Assembly (NCBI GenBank): GCA_941918925.1 | Contig: OW799234.1 | Span: forward strand, 72,849,043 to 72,913,042 | DNA: 64,000 bases | Direction: 5' to 3' | Origin: Phyto melanocephala | Taxonomy: Eukaryota > Arthropoda > Insecta > Diptera > Rhinophoridae | Shown here: piece by piece, positions 11,362 through 24,311 of the stretch | How the letters are laid out: the number at the start of each line of letters is the position of its first letter | Numbering within the stretch: position 1 is the stretch's first letter | Translations under genes and position numbers: made by a program | Notes under the pieces: generated by a model | What the model saw: the letters and a program-made list of their open reading frames with translations, nothing else | Told to the model about the DNA's origin: nothing | Databases searched by the model: none

Positions 11362-11544
11362 TTAAAGTATAAATGAATTTTTATGTACAATTTAATGTTA
11401 TGTTTATGTTTTTTTCTGGCTTTTATTTAAAATAAAAAAAAAAATTAAATACAATTTTTTGGTACAATTGGGGTCGAAAAAGTACAATTTTATTAGCTTC
11501 TTGGTACAATTTTGATGCTCTCATTTTGCAACCCTGTTAAATGC

Positions 11545-13276
11545 TAAGCAAGTGGCACTCTTAATCTTTAAAATATAAAAAAAAAACAAGAGAATAAGAA
11601 GAAAACTATTTTTTATCACATTTTTAGAAAACGTAGGAGCAAGAGTTCAATAAAAAGGAACACCTTTAAAATAGATAATTACCTATGTCAATGAAAACCC
11701 CAAAATAGCACTTTCTTCCATTGACTATTCAAAATTTTCAACTAAATGCAAAAGCTCGAAAAGCTAATTTTTATATTTTTTTTAAAGAGTTTTATCTACA
11801 CAGTGTTTAAATTTAAATCAACAGAATAGTGGTGGAATTCTGATTCAAATGCATAATAATTTGGGGGTTTCCCTAGCTGGGTTGCCTTTAAATTGTCTTC
11901 AGCTGTTAATAAAAATTTCCACATACACGTTTTAGTTATTGCTCATATTCAGCTGAAATTCCTGAATAATTTTTTAAATAAACATACAAAAAATGATAAG
12001 TATTTAAATATAAAAGAAAAATTACAAATTTATGTATGTAAAGCTGCAAGTGTTACTAATTCATCATACCAATATGGGGTGAAAAAAATCTACAATATCT
12101 AGAATGAAAAATAAAAATGCTATTATTAAATGTCTGCGTACGTTAATTGGACTTGGAAAAAACTATGCGATCTTTTGAGTACCAAAAAATGGAAAATGTA
12201 TTTATTATACTGATGGTTTTGATCCCTGTGGGTGGAAATAATATAGAGTGTAACGAGAATAAAATAGAGGATGAGCTATCCGATGAAGATGTTAATGTGG
12301 AGGTGCCAAAAAGTACATTTTAAAAAAGCATTGAAACGGGCTGAAGCTGAAGTGGTTGACTAACGAGATTTTAATGCACTAAGAGAGCGGGCCGCTTTAA
12401 AGGTGATGGAACAAAAGAAACAAAAAAATGTTTTTGGCATAATATTAATATTTCTTTTTCAAAAATAAATTGATTAATTAAGAAATTTATGTACCTCATT
12501 ATTGTATATCAAATATCTTTACAATAATCAAAGTAAATAAATATGCATGTGTAAAAAAATTTTAAAAATAAGTTTTGCTACAAAAATAAAATTTTCTTTA
12601 AATTTCTATTTTAAGCCCTTAATTTTTAAGGAAATTTACAAGAAATTCTTGATTCATTAAGCATTTTTAATAAATTTTCATTTTTGTAAAGATTTAATAC
12701 CTTATCCAATCTGTCTATTAACACATTGAATTTGATTTTATGTTTACAACTCCCTCTCACCCATCTTATATTTATATGCGATATACAAAAACATTTAAGT
12801 CGTTATTATAACAAGTGTAACAACGAAACTTTAATAAATGTCAAAGCGTTAAGTATTTGAAATGGAAAAATTACCTTTAAAATAAACATGAAAATGCTTG
12901 AAAATACATGCACACATACATACATACATATGTCTAGGAAAAGCCTGCATATTCAACAAAGTTTCTTATCTCTGAAATACATACTTTTGTTACTGCATGA
13001 AAAGGTTCACTAAGATATGAAAACGGTTACCCAGATATTACGCTCATTTTTTTGTTCTCCCTTTTTTCTTTGTTTTTGCTTTAAAACGAAAATTGTTTAT
13101 CATCTTTTTTTGTTTTTATATTGTATGTATTTACATGCATACAAACCTACATATGCAAGAATTATGTACTTATATGCATATATATGTAATAATATTGTAC
13201 CTTAAGTTCAAATATCTTATCGATTTCTTAGCACTGAACAACGACAGCAATAACAACAAAACATAATTTAAATACT
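11545..13276. other. AT-rich stretch, mostly unassigned
   Basis: Apart from the coding-like scrap at 12250-12440, no gene or repeat family is recognised. CATA repeats lie near 12910-12930. Confidence 0.3.
12250..12440 (+). pseudogene. Unrecognised coding remnant
   Basis: In shifting frames the sequence reads EDELSDEDVNVEVPKSTF and, after a frameshift, KALKRAEAEVVD, then a stop, and RDFNALRERAALKVMEQKK. The acidic-then-basic, charged-helix composition looks protein-coding rather than random AT-rich DNA. I do not recognise the family. It may be a transposon or host-gene relic. Confidence 0.3.
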
Positions 13277-13518
13277 TTAACCCTTAAATGCATGATTTTT
13301 TATTTTTAACAGAAAAAAATGTTTTTCGATATAAATTTTATCGTAGATTACGTAAAAAATAATAAAAAAATTATATATGTTGGTTTTGAGTATTTATTTC
13401 AAAAAATATTGTATGTAGACATTTGGCAACAATATGCGTTTGCTACTTGAACTTTTTAAACATAAATATTTAACTTTACGCATTAGTATATAAATATATT
13501 ATATAAAAATTGTTAGAT

Positions 13519-13945
13519 TTAAGAATAAAATAGGGCGAAGCTGTATCGATTCTTGTGTTGGCACAAAGCAAATTTGCATTTGATGCATTCAGTTCTGGAA
13601 AATCCGTTGCAACCTGGCAGCTTGCATCTATTTTTAGAACCACAACTGTTTTCATCGTGGGCTATACCATCAGTCCTAATATCGTGTGTTAGTATAGGTT
13701 TCATAGGACGTCTACGTTTCTAAGCATATAATTGTTGTCTATAGAACTAGTTGATGGTCTTCCTGTCATTGTTTCTTCATACGTTTTGTAGGAACATAAT
13801 GGCTCCGCAAGGTCTGATCTAAAGTCATCCAACGTAAGGTTCGGGTAATTTTTCATGTACAGTACCCATGAATTAATTACTGCCATATCAATCATGTGAT
13901 AAAATAATTGTATGACCACTAACGGCTTTTTACTCTGATCTTATA
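13519..13945 (-). pseudogene. piggyBac transposase C-terminal remnant
   Basis: One frame reads YHMIDMAVINSWVLY, the post-catalytic helix of DDE_Tnp_1_7 transposases. A second, overlapping by a few bases, carries the Cys-rich C-terminal finger (CKLPGC, RTECIKCKFALC), which in piggyBac-type enzymes helps bind the transposon end. The two parts are offset by a frameshift near 13702. No catalytic Asp block is present. Confidence 0.65.
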
Positions 13946-14053
13946 CCTGCCTAAATAGCTGTCCATGAGGTTCAGCACCTACTAATCTTACTTCTATATT
14001 GCCGACTACGCCGATATCAGGCTGATGAGACATGTTTGAATTGTCTTGTTTAC

Positions 14054-14236
14054 CTAAATATATATCTCAAAACTGTATGCAACACCAGTAACATTTGGGT
14101 GTAGTTGGTTACATGAAGGACCTGGTGCTGGGTTATTAAGTTGATCTTCATACAAAGATTGCCTTACATCTGCACCCCATAAAAAACCTTCATTGTCTTC
14201 TTTATCATCATCCCCATTGTCTTCTAACTCTTTCAT
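14054..14236 (-). pseudogene. piggyBac transposase N-terminal acidic remnant
   Basis: The reading MKELEDNGDDDKEDNEGFLWG plus further acidic codons upstream (to about 14340) fits the acidic, low-complexity N-terminus of piggyBac transposases. It precedes the deleted core and shares orientation with the C-terminal fragment. Confidence 0.4.
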
Positions 14237-14830
14237 TATTGCTTTTCAAAATAATTTATTTTTCCTAGATCACCTTCATCCTCTTCGTCTTCAGAAATAT
14301 CTCCCTTCTCAAGGAATACAATAAAATCTTCAATGTCTTTATCTTCCAATCCTATAGGCAATATAAATATCAAATCAAATGAACTAAAAAGTAAAAACCA
14401 AAAGTAACCGTTTTTTACAATTATTTATGTCACAAACGCACAATGTAGACATTTGGCAACATACAGTATTTCCCAGAAATCTCTCATTTATTCAATCAGA
14501 TTTTCTTGTATAATATTACTTATTGGTAGCTTGCCTGACTAGACATGAGAAAATATTTTTTCCAAAGAAGATATTTCACTTGTTTGTAAAAAAATAAAAT
14601 ATTGAAAATCTCACTTCAAGAAGCACCTGATCACTGCCACAACCAGAACTAAATGTGAAGAAAACTAAAAAACTAAGAAGCCAAAAATGTTGTAACCTTT
14701 TTTTTATGCACATTTGTATGACTGTAAGTATTTAGCAAAAAGTTTACTAATGCATATAGTCAGGCTTATGAATTAAATTTAGTAGAATAGGAATGTAGAC
14801 AATTGGCAACAATATGCATTTAAGGGTTAA

Positions 14831-15479
14831 GTATTTGATTTTTTTGTTTTTAGTTTCTTTTATTTTACTTAAAATAATCTATAATACCAGCTGACTAAGA
14901 ATGTTGTTGTGAATATGTGCCGTCAAACTCATACCGGTACACACCAAACACATGAATGTTTGATGCTGGGTTGCCCGAGTCAAGAGACAAATTTAAAAAA
15001 CGTTCTTTTTATAGTAAAAATTTAATAAAAATTTTAATTCATATTTTTTATCGTTGTAATGGATTTATTACGAACTTTAAAGTTATTTATCTGCAAAATT
15101 TATGGTTACCTTTGGGTTAACTAAAAATGTTACTTCAAACTATTGATTAATACACAATTTACGATAAATTATTATTTTATAAAAAACTTATTTACAACTT
15201 TTGATTTATAAAACATATGCGATAGGTATGTGACTTGTGGATAATTTAAGTTTAATTTAAGGTAAAAAAACCTTGAAGAAAAAATTTTTATGAAAAGGAA
15301 ATGTTACAACATCTGCTTTCGAATCGTAGCTACCTTTTTCGTTTCCCGTGATCCCGAAAAATAATCCCGGGAAATCGAGAAGATTAAATAACTCAAATTC
15401 TCGAAAAAAAAACCCTATTTATAGCACAAAATGTATAATTTTGTTATTAACAGTAATGGCTATGGGATTATCCCTTTAT
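14831..15479. other. AT-rich stretch, nothing recognised
   Basis: No ORF, repeat family or structured element could be supported. Confidence 0.3.
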
Positions 15480-16615
15480 ACTAAAATATGTTCTACTTTC
15501 TTTGTGTAACTACGATATGCTAGTAAAATGTTTTCGTAAATTTAGTCTTTCGATGAAAGTTGGCGTTGAAGTAGGCATGTCAATATAGTTTCTGCTAATA
15601 AATAGAACTGGGTTATTTATATAGTCCTTTATTCTTTCAAAAACTTTGTCCATAGAGAAATTATGGGACTTTAAGATAAACCGTTATTTGGGAGGTAGGC
15701 GTTAAAGTAGGCGTGCCACCTAAATTTTCTAGCATGACAATGACATTAACTAGAGGGATATATGTAGCAAATTTCATCATCATACCTCTAATTTCATCGG
15801 TTTTATGAGCTTTAAAATTTCATTAACACTAGATAACGTAAAAAGTGGGCGTTATAGTAGGCGTGGCAAAGTTAATCTTGCTAATGAGTACAACTTAGGT
15901 GTTTCAATATAGTCCTTTATTATTCCAAAATCTTCATTAATAGAGAAATTATATGAATTTGAGATAAAACGTTATATGGGAGGTGGGCGTAAAAGTGGGC
16001 GTGTCAATTTTTTATTAGAACAAAGCATTTAATCAAAAAGCAATGTTTGCAAAATTTCAGAATCGAACATCTTAATTTGTCAGTTTTATTAGGTTTTAAA
16101 TTTGATATAACCCGAAAAATACACTGTGCGGTATAAGTTTTCGTACATTTTGATCCATAACTCCTTTCCTGCATAGATTTAAGAAATCTTTAGGGAAAAA
16201 TATTGCTTTTACTCAAGAATTATATATTCGAAGTTTAAGGACTCTACGTTAATGCGTTTGGACACAATTCCATTTTATTCGATGTTCGAAGGACACGGTT
16301 TTTATGACCTACTCTGGTATTATGAGCTATAACTCTCTTTCTAATATTCCGATTTAGCCCATTTTCAATACCAAATAAACCTTGTGTATAAGAAATATAG
16401 TGACAAAATTTGAGCTCCCTAGGGTTTTCGGTGCGACCTCTATCGTGCTTTCAACAGACGGACGGACACAGCTAGATCGTCATAAAATCAAACCCCTATT
16501 CAGAATATACATACATATGTATATACTTTATGTGGTCTAAAATGGATAATACGATGTATTACAAACGGAATAACAAAATGAATATACCCCCACCATATTT
16601 TTGGTTGCGGGTATA
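15480..16615 (-). repeat. Divergent DINE/Helentron-like repeat with tandem modules
   Basis: Modules containing GTGGGCGTTA/GTAGGCGTG recur at about 15560, 15690, 15845 and 15990, followed by a GACGGACGGACA microsatellite near 16455. The right edge (TATACCCCCACC...GGTTGCGGGTATAAA) parallels the 5' edge of the 3.4- and 18.5-kb copies in minus orientation. The left boundary is uncertain. Confidence 0.4.
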
Positions 16616-17566
16616 AAAAAATACTATAAATTTTCTTCGTATATAATTTTAACTATGTATATATTTTTCCTTATTGAAAAAAAATGTTTGTTTTAAACAA
16701 AATTTTCAATAAATTGGTGATTTATGAAAATATGTCAAACAAACTTTTTTTTAGTGGTAAACATTTTGTGCACAATTTTCCTTTTACAGGTGTAATTTTA
16801 CTCTATAAAAATTTTACAGTGAATTTTTGGAAAACTTTCGATTATTCTACACAAAAGAATTTTTATATAAAATTTTTTATTGTAGCTCACTTAAATAAAA
16901 ATTTTCATTGGAAATCGGCAACACTGTCTTAATTTTTATCTTGCAGACACATACATAAACACATCCACTTGTACCAATCATGGAAAGCACACATTCGCTT
17001 TCGATTATATTAGCAACTAGTTATTATTATATCATTTTTTATTTAATTTTTTTTATTTTTTTTTTTAATATTTTAGTAAGTCAGTCGGCTTTTATGATGA
17101 TCGTTACACACCGACGACTACATATTAAGCAGAATGTGTGAAGGCGTTCTTTTTTACATTTTTGTTGTGTGTCTTGCCTTAGTTGCTGTTGTACGGTTTT
17201 TTTTACTGTTGTGCGAGTAGATTGCAAGCATCTGCAGAACGATTGAAAATAAAAATGTTTGTGTTCGTTAATACGACCTTAAAGAAAAAGTGAGTAAGTG
17301 CAAGTGTTTTTCCGAGATATTCTTAAGAAAGTTTATATTTCTCGTTAGCTTGATTCAAATTAAGTGGCAAACTTCAATGCAAATATTTTAAATTTTTAGT
17401 GGCGCTATTTAGCTTATTATGCTCACAGCGCTTTTAAGGTGTTTTTAAAAGAGATACCTGATGTTTTATAGAGAATTTTTATAAACTTTAAAGGTTGATG
17501 GTTTGGCGAAAATGCGTTTAAAATATCCCTTTATAATAAATAACACGGCGCTACAGTGAAAATATA
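16616..17566. other. AT-rich stretch, nothing recognised
   Basis: No gene or element could be supported. The short ORF at 16684-16932 is AT-rich with no domain signal. Confidence 0.3.
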
Positions 17567-18341
17567 CTTGGAAAGTGACCTAGTGTAAGTTGTAGGCCTT
17601 GTTGAGTAGATCTCAAATCAGTTTAAAAATGTTCGGAAACACCCTCAAAATTCGGAATTATTTCAAAAAACCATTTTCGGGAAGGTTCGAGTATTTATAA
17701 ACACGTAACTCAGTTGATTTTAATACGGTCTAGCAAACACTTTTAAGCTAATATTCTATATTTCTAAATAAAATCAATTGTAGACTGTTATTTTAAAATA
17801 ATTATATCATTATATCATTATAAAACTAAAAAAATATAGTAAATATTTTAGTTATTGATCAATATTTGTAAAAGCTAAATTTTTCACCCTTGAAAAACCT
17901 TAATAATTGTTTTATTTTTTACTCGATTTTATTTATTGAAAGCTGGTCAAACTCAAAACTAAATTGGCTTTAAAGAAATATTTACATAAGGGTATGATTC
18001 TAAACAAACTATTTAAAAAAAAAATGGCGCCAAAGTTAAAAGAACTAGAAAAAATAAAATTAAAATCAGATGTAATTAAGAATATCACTACAAAAATTTT
18101 ATATACATACCAAAGGGTGTATATATTTTGAAAGGCACATTTTTCTTCTTTCTGAAACCGTTTAAAAAATAAATATCGGCTAAAAATCAACTGAGTTACG
18201 TGTTCATAAGTACTCGAACCTATACGAAAATGTTTTTTCGGAATAAATCCGAATTTTGAGGGTGTTTTCGAACTTTATAAAATTGATTTATGATCTACTC
18301 AATAAGGTCTATAACCTGCACTAGGCCACTTTTCAAGTATA
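17567..18341. mobile_element. Foldback element with ~165-bp imperfect terminal inverted repeats
   Basis: The left arm (17567-17732) and right arm (18176-18341) are inverted copies with an estimated 80-90% identity by eye. Shared blocks include AACACCCTCAAAATTCGG and CACGTAACTCAGTTGATTTT. The central 440 bp is AT-rich and non-coding. The target duplication is unclear because both flanks are A-rich. The class is unknown. Confidence 0.65.
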
Positions 18342-18545
18342 AAAAAAGTGCTCATTTCTGGCACCGTGTAATTAGCCAAGCTAAGCAAGTGAGTGTAAGT
18401 AAGTGTAAATTATAATGTTGCAGTTGCTAGAGGCACCTCATTAAATTTCATTTACATTTGGCTTCTGTATAGCTTCTGTATTATGATGTCATTGAAATAT
18501 GACATAGTTTAATTCAGATGGTGAATATACTGGAATGCTGTTCTT

Positions 18546-19287
18546 TTTATACCCTTCACCTGTGGTGCACAAGGGTATATATAGGTTTGTCATTCCGTTT
18601 GTAATTTCTACAATTTTTATTTCCGACCCCATAAAGTATATATTTTCTGAAAGCTTATGAATAGAGGAGTCGATTAAGCCCTGACCGTCTGTCCGTCTGC
18701 CCGTCTGTCCGTGTGTTGGTTGAAATCAACTTTTAGAAGCAACTATATGTTCCTCAGATCTGTATATGGTATCAATCTCTTGGAAATATCCAGGAATGAA
18801 TCACTATTGAAATTCAGCACAATCGCCCCATAACTTTCTGAGATATGAGCAAAAAACCACGACCACCTCGTTTTTTTCACAATTACAACAACAACAACAA
18901 CATACATACATACATACATACATACATACATACATACATACATACATACATACATGTGAAAAACATACCAAACCAAAAAAAAATAACAAAAAAAAATTTT
19001 TAAAAATAAGAAAAAAATAATAAAAAAACTACAAAAAAAAATTTTTAAAAAATTTTAAAAAAAATTTAAAAAATATATAAAAAAAAATAATAAAATATAA
19101 ATAATATATTAAATAAAATAAATTTTTTTTGGCTCAGCTGGGATTCGCTGCCACATTTATTCTAACGTGTACGTATGCACGTATTTTATATGGGATGAAT
19201 GGTGATACAAACAATTGTTATTGCATGACTACACGTTGTGAAGGGTATATAAGATTCGGCACGGCCGAATATAGCACTGTTACTTGT
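18546..19287 (+). mobile_element. Intact-looking DINE/Helentron-like non-autonomous element
   Basis: Order: TATACCCTTCACCTGTGG start, CTGTCCGTCTG microsatellite (about 18687-18715), block shared with 3.2 and 62.1 kb copies (GATATGAGCAAAAAACCACG), CATA tract 18901-18954, A-rich tract, conserved GGCTCAGCTGGGATTCG block, then GTGAAGGGTAT, hairpin ATTCGGCACGGCCGAAT and TTACTTGT. ORFs crossing it are translations of the microsatellites. It serves as the reference copy for interrupted ones. The Helentron relationship is inferred. Confidence 0.6.
18901..18954. repeat. (CATA)n microsatellite
   Basis: About 13 uninterrupted CATA units form the internal microsatellite of the DINE-like element. Confidence 0.95.
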
Positions 19288-20189
19288 TGCATTTTAATCC
19301 GATCTTACGCATGTTTTGCCTACAAACAGTTAGCATCACTAGTTGGTGGCGGCAGAAATAAACAAGGAAGTAGACGTGACCATGAACACACATACATACA
19401 CATATACATTATACATATTATGCTTGTATAAACATTGGTGACCCCTAGTTATAATCGTAAATCAAAATATTTAATAATTTGTTTAATAACTTGTAACTTC
19501 CCACGATTTAATATTGCATAGCGGATCTATTAGGATTAACAAAATAACACTTAAGATTTTTTTCTTTTTCATTTTTGTTCAATTAAAGTTTATTGACTTT
19601 TTACGGTATTTATGATTTATGTATATGTTTACATATGTATGTAGGTATGTATGTATGTAGCAAAAATATACATAAATGTTAAACAAAATGTTTCTAAAAA
19701 TATGTTTGTACAAAAGTACATACATACATATGTACATGCATGTATAATAACACAAGCGAACAATGTTTTTGTTGATTAACTGAACTGAATGTTATCTTCA
19801 AGGTTATTTTGAGTTCGACTTTTTGCGATATACCGTTATGTCCAAAGTTAAGCCACTTCCACTACACATATTGGATTAACTTAAAAACGGTTTAACCCTA
19901 TTCAGAAAAAAAAACAAAACTCGTTAATAATATTATCTTTACGTCGTGCTTAAATTAGTTTTAAATTTGCCCAAAGTTGTAACAGAAAATTGTGTTTTTT
20001 AAACCAAATTTCAATTTTTGGATTTTTTAAAGCTTTTTAAAAAATATAGAACGACAAAGATTCCGTCATTTTTTTGCGAGCGTATAGGCAAATATGTCCC
20101 GAACAAAACGAGCCATATTTCGTTCAAGTCGATCAACAACTTTTTATTTTTTTTATTTTTTTTTTAAGGATACTACTGTGCAACGGCAC
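19288..20189. other. AT-rich stretch with TATG/CATA microsatellites
   Basis: No gene seen. Short TATG and CATA runs lie near 19640-19665 and 19720-19735. Confidence 0.3.
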
Positions 20190-21169
20190 TAATGTATGTA
20201 TATTTAGCGAAAGTGAAACTCTGTGTGTGTGTGTTAGCTATAGACTCCGAAACTGTAAAACCGATTGGGCTCAAACTTTGGTAAGTTGTTGTCCACATAC
20301 CAGGGAGTGTTTATGGGTGGAAAAAGTGGGCGGGGCAACGCCCATAAAAAATTAGTTATCACTTTTAGCTACTTGCACATGACCGATTTTTCTGAAACTT
20401 TGCACACATATAGAGCTCTCATGAATAAATAATTTCGTGATAAGAAAAGTGGGCGGGGCCACGCCCAAAAAAAAGTTTAAGTATTGAGGTACTTGCGCTG
20501 GACTGATTTTTATGAAACTTTGCACACATATTGACCTGTCATGACTTTATAAGTTCGTGATCAGAAAAGTGGGCAGGGTCACGCCCATAAAAAAAAGTTA
20601 TAATTTTGAGGTACTTTCACTGGACCGATTTTTCTGAAACTGTGCACACATATTGAGCTGTCATGACTTTACAATTTCGTGATTAGAAAAGTGAGCAGTG
20701 CCACGCCAATAAAAAATAGTTATAATTTTCAGCTACTTTAACTTCACCGATTTTTCTGAAACTTTGCACACATATAGAGCTCTCATGAATAAATAATTTC
20801 GTGATAAGAAAACTGGGCCCAAAAAAAAGTTTAAGTATTGAGGTACTTGCTCTGGACCGATTTTTGTGAAATTTTGCACACATATTGAGTTGCCATGACT
20901 TTACAATTTCGTGACTAGAAAATTGGGCAGTGCCACGCCCATAAGAAAAATTGTCATTTTCAGCTACTTGAATTTCACCGATTTTTCTGAAACTTTGCAC
21001 ACATATTGAGTTGTCACGACTATAAAATTTCTTGATTAAAAAGTAGGCAGTGCTACGCCCATTCAAAAAAAGTTATAATTTTTAGCTTTTTGCAATTGAT
21101 ATTCAATTAAAATTGAGAACGCATTTTTATTCATTAAGGGGCGTAGCAACGCGCGCCGGGCTTTTCTAG
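20190..21169 (+). mobile_element. Non-autonomous Helitron with tandem ~121-bp units (degraded 5' end)
   Basis: It is the same family as 26152-27017 and 44804-45777. It starts GTGAAACTCTGTGTG and contains about seven tandem units with GTGGGCGGGGCCACGCCC and CTGAAACTTTGCACACATAT. It ends with the hairpin GCGTAGCAACGC and CTAG (21166-21169) before T. CTAG-T with a 3' hairpin and no target duplication is the Helitron signature. Antisense ORFs over this region are repeat translations. Confidence 0.75.
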
Positions 21170-22597
21170 TTTAAGAACAAAAGCGAAACGCGTTCAACAA
21201 TTTTTATGATCGATGTCTCATTTTGTTCACAGGTTATGTGACTTTACGTGCAAATACATAAAATTTACACTATTTCCCATTTTAAGTTTTCATGATTTTT
21301 TTCTAAATAAAATTTTGAATTTTTTAGTTTTTACTTCAACAACCATTTCTCAGTCACTTTTTTGTGATTTTCAAAAGTTTGATTGTTTTTTGAAGGCAAC
21401 AATTACATTGTAAAAAAAAAAACAATTTTGAAAATCGCCTAATGACGAGTAAAGTTATGATTTCTTGAACTTCTTATTTTTAGAAAAAAAGTCAGAAATA
21501 CAATTAGTACCTGTAACTTGAAATATGCGAGCCGAGTTTAGATTTGAAATCAGCGACCTTACATTAGTATAAAAAACTGCAATTAAGTTCCACTCACCAC
21601 AAAAAAGTTGAATTTTGTTCTCTTGTGTAATGCTTAATAATAAATTAAAACTAAATAAAACTATTGAATTTGCATAAAACTTCCCCAAAATTTCTAAGAA
21701 TTAATCTTATTGTGAAAAAAAGAAAACAAATACAAACAAAAAACAGCTTAATAATTCGAACTAAATATTAAACATAAAAATTATTTTACACCATGCAATC
21801 AAACAACATACATAAAGTATTAAACGTTATTAAATAAACTGGTCACAAGTTCAAAATTGCTGAATAGCAATTAAAAAAAAAATATTTATACATTTAATAC
21901 AGATAATGAATGTGAGTAATAAGACAAATTAAAAAGAAAAATTAATTATTGTACCAACCAATCTTAATCACAACTATTTTATTGTTATTTTTAAACAAAG
22001 CGAAAATATGCACATTGTTTAATATAAATGTAACAGAGATTGCCATTGTTCAAGTGGGCAAAAATATAATCATAGAATTTTTTAAAAAATAAATGCTTTA
22101 ACATTATTCACAACAAAAATTTGTTCTAGTTTTTAATAAAATAAAAGTATGTAAACTAATAGTTACAAAAACAAAATTTTACAGAAGAGCGTTTTTATAA
22201 CGATACGATGAAATGTACACAGTGTTATCTCCATAACTAAAACAGTTATCGCTATAAAATTTTATCAGCAGATGGATTAATGGATGTAGAACCAATTTAC
22301 ATAAGAAAAGTCGATTTCTAAAAAAACGTTACATACGATAATTTCGCGCACAGGGATCGATATCACTAAAGGGGAATCCACCCAATTAGGCCGAACAATA
22401 CTTTTTCCCGGAAAATTTTGTTTTTACTAAGAGTTTTCAGCAGCACTATTCATTAGCTTTGGAAAATTTATTCAGAAAACTACCATATAGAATAAACATA
22501 TATATAAGGCGTTAAAATTTAACAATTTTACTCTGTAAACACTACATGATATGGCAACTCAGTTCAACTTTGTCCAGACAAAAATTAAACCAATTTA
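21170..22597. other. AT-rich stretch, nothing recognised
   Basis: No gene or repeat family could be supported. Short ORFs (21213-21413, 21455-21688) lack any domain signal. Confidence 0.3.
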
Positions 22598-23273
22598 AGC
22601 TGGAGTTACATGCCATCCGTTCATGCGTTGTTGCGTTTGATACTTTTTCACCATTTTATACGTTTCTAAATTCAAGTTACCACACAATGCGTTTTATGCA
22701 TCAACTTTTTTGTTTTGATCAGCTGTTGTGTTTTTTTATTTTTATTAACTAAAAACAATTTTGCCAAAATGGAAAGTGAAATTGACATTTGAGGGGATTT
22801 ATGGAATTAATTGAGTTTATCTACATGATAATTTGTGCTACAAGGGCCTACAAAAAGCTCGAAAATAACACGAGCATCAACAAACTTCTCGTCAATTGCA
22901 CTTGTTTTCTTTTAATAATAAACAAACAAAGATGATACTCAGCACATAACAGTTATCGATAAATAGAATAAAAAATATTTGTAATAAAAAAATTGTGTTT
23001 AAAATTAGTTTTTATGTATTTTTTTCTTAAAAATAATTATAAACTTTATCTCGAATACTTTTTCTTTTATTAAAAACTTTTTTTAATACAAAAAAATAGA
23101 AAAAATAAATCCACCACACAAACAGATATATCGATAACACCGACAAAAAAGTATTATTTGTCATCCATGGCCGTGTAACTTGTCACATACAATTACACTG
23201 ATTCTACTTTTTGACAAATGCGTAAAAAGGAACAACGGATAGAACGCATGGTATATAACTCCAGCTTTAAGCT
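22598..23273. repeat. Inverted-repeat-bounded segment, possible MITE
   Basis: AAGCTGGAGTTACATGCC at the left is matched by the inverse of GGTATATAACTCCAGCTT at the right, with weaker matching for another 20 bp (CCGTT..TGCGTT). Flanks share TTTAAG but a clean target duplication is not resolved. The inside is AT-rich and non-coding. Confidence 0.4.
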
Positions 23274-24311
23274 GAGAGTTGCCCGTTAAAAATCATTTAT
23301 CTATCTCTCTATTCAAAGGAGGGACGCCAAACTAAATATAAAAAAATTTTGCCCGGACAAAAATTTTGTTTGGAACTAGTGGATGAACTCACCATAACAG
23401 TGGTCCGCTATATAATCAAGGGAAAAAATTAAGGGAAGTAAAATACAAAAACCACAAGAATACAATATTTTCTAAATTTAATTCTGGTTTCGAAAATGCA
23501 TTCCACTCGGCTAGTGTCGGTAAAAAATATAATTTTTCAAGATGTATTCTTTCATTTATCACAATTAAAAAAATTCTTTGTAAAAATAAAGAATATTAAA
23601 TATGAACTCAAGCCTGATTAAAAATATTAGTCTAAATTTAATCTTTCAACAGAAAGAACAAAATTATTTTTTTCAAAATGCTCATAGTTAAAGCACTGTT
23701 TAGCCGAACACTGCTCATTTTGCTAAACAGTGCATTTTTTTCTGAATATGTAACAGTTTTAATTCAAGAAGATCTAACTAGGCGTATGCCGTTCTCTGCA
23801 ATGTAAAGTACAATTGAGAAGAATTAGATTTGTTACTAAAAAAATATGATACTAATAGCGAGATCATATAAAAAATATTTAATTGTTAAGAAAATATGTA
23901 TAATAATCTCAAGAAAATAAGCTGAGCTAATAAAGCAATTTTTATACAGTATTTTTAACAAAACCATTTTAAATAGCGATGAATTAAGAAAATTGCACGG
24001 AACATAATTGATGCTTCGGCTAACAAAGTTACACCAAGCCTCGAAAAAAAGGTACATAAACGCATAAATTAAAAGCAAAAGAACAATTTCAGGGGATCAA
24101 AATTTTTAACAGCAAAAATTGTATTGTATTTTTTTTTTATCAAAAATAATTTTTTGTACAATAAATTTTCTAGAAAGCGGAAGTGAATCATATTTTTTTT
24201 TTTAAAAATTTCAAATTTTTTTAATATTTTGTTAAAAGCATAAATTAATTGTAAATTTTCTATAAATTAAAAAAATTAGTACACATTTCTGAAAAATAGA
24301 AAAAAAACATA
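23274..24311. other. AT-rich stretch with one short repeat shared with 48.96 kb
   Basis: A 30-base block at 23491-23520 (reading GFENAFHSA) is repeated in reverse orientation at 48.96-48.99 kb. Nothing else is recognised. Confidence 0.35.

Larger units (their letters stand above)
10685..11536 (+). mobile_element. hAT-family deletion derivative (852 bp)
   Basis: Terminal inverted repeats CAGGGTTGCAAAA are flanked by a perfect 8-bp duplication TTAAATGC (10677-10684, 11537-11544), diagnostic of hAT elements. GGTACAATT-type motifs are repeated just inside both ends, as expected of hAT transposase-binding subterminal repeats. A remnant of the hAT C-terminal dimerisation domain lies inside (10924-11166). 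A 117-bp MITE is inserted at 11245-11361. The element has lost most of its transposase and is non-autonomous. Confidence 0.88.
13281..14826 (-). mobile_element. piggyBac-like deletion derivative (1,546 bp)
   Basis: Inverted ends CCCTTAAATGCAT / ATGCATTTAAGGG are flanked by TTAA on both sides (13277-13280, 14827-14830), the piggyBac target. The minus strand encodes an acidic N-terminal scrap and a C-terminal segment with a Cys-rich finger; the catalytic core between them is deleted. ATGTAGACA(A/T)TTGGCAACA occurs as subterminal repeats near 13412, 14442 and 14793. Confidence 0.85.

Noticed and set aside
18743..18989. ORFs with MYVCMYVCMYV repeats
   Set aside because: Translation of the CATA microsatellite within the DINE-like element.
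20683..21066. 127-codon minus-strand ORF with repeated SICVQSFRKIG peptides (also at 26521-26733 and 45033-45215)
   Set aside because: It is the translation of the 121-bp Helitron tandem units. Repeats in the peptide mirror the DNA repeats and no other coding evidence exists.
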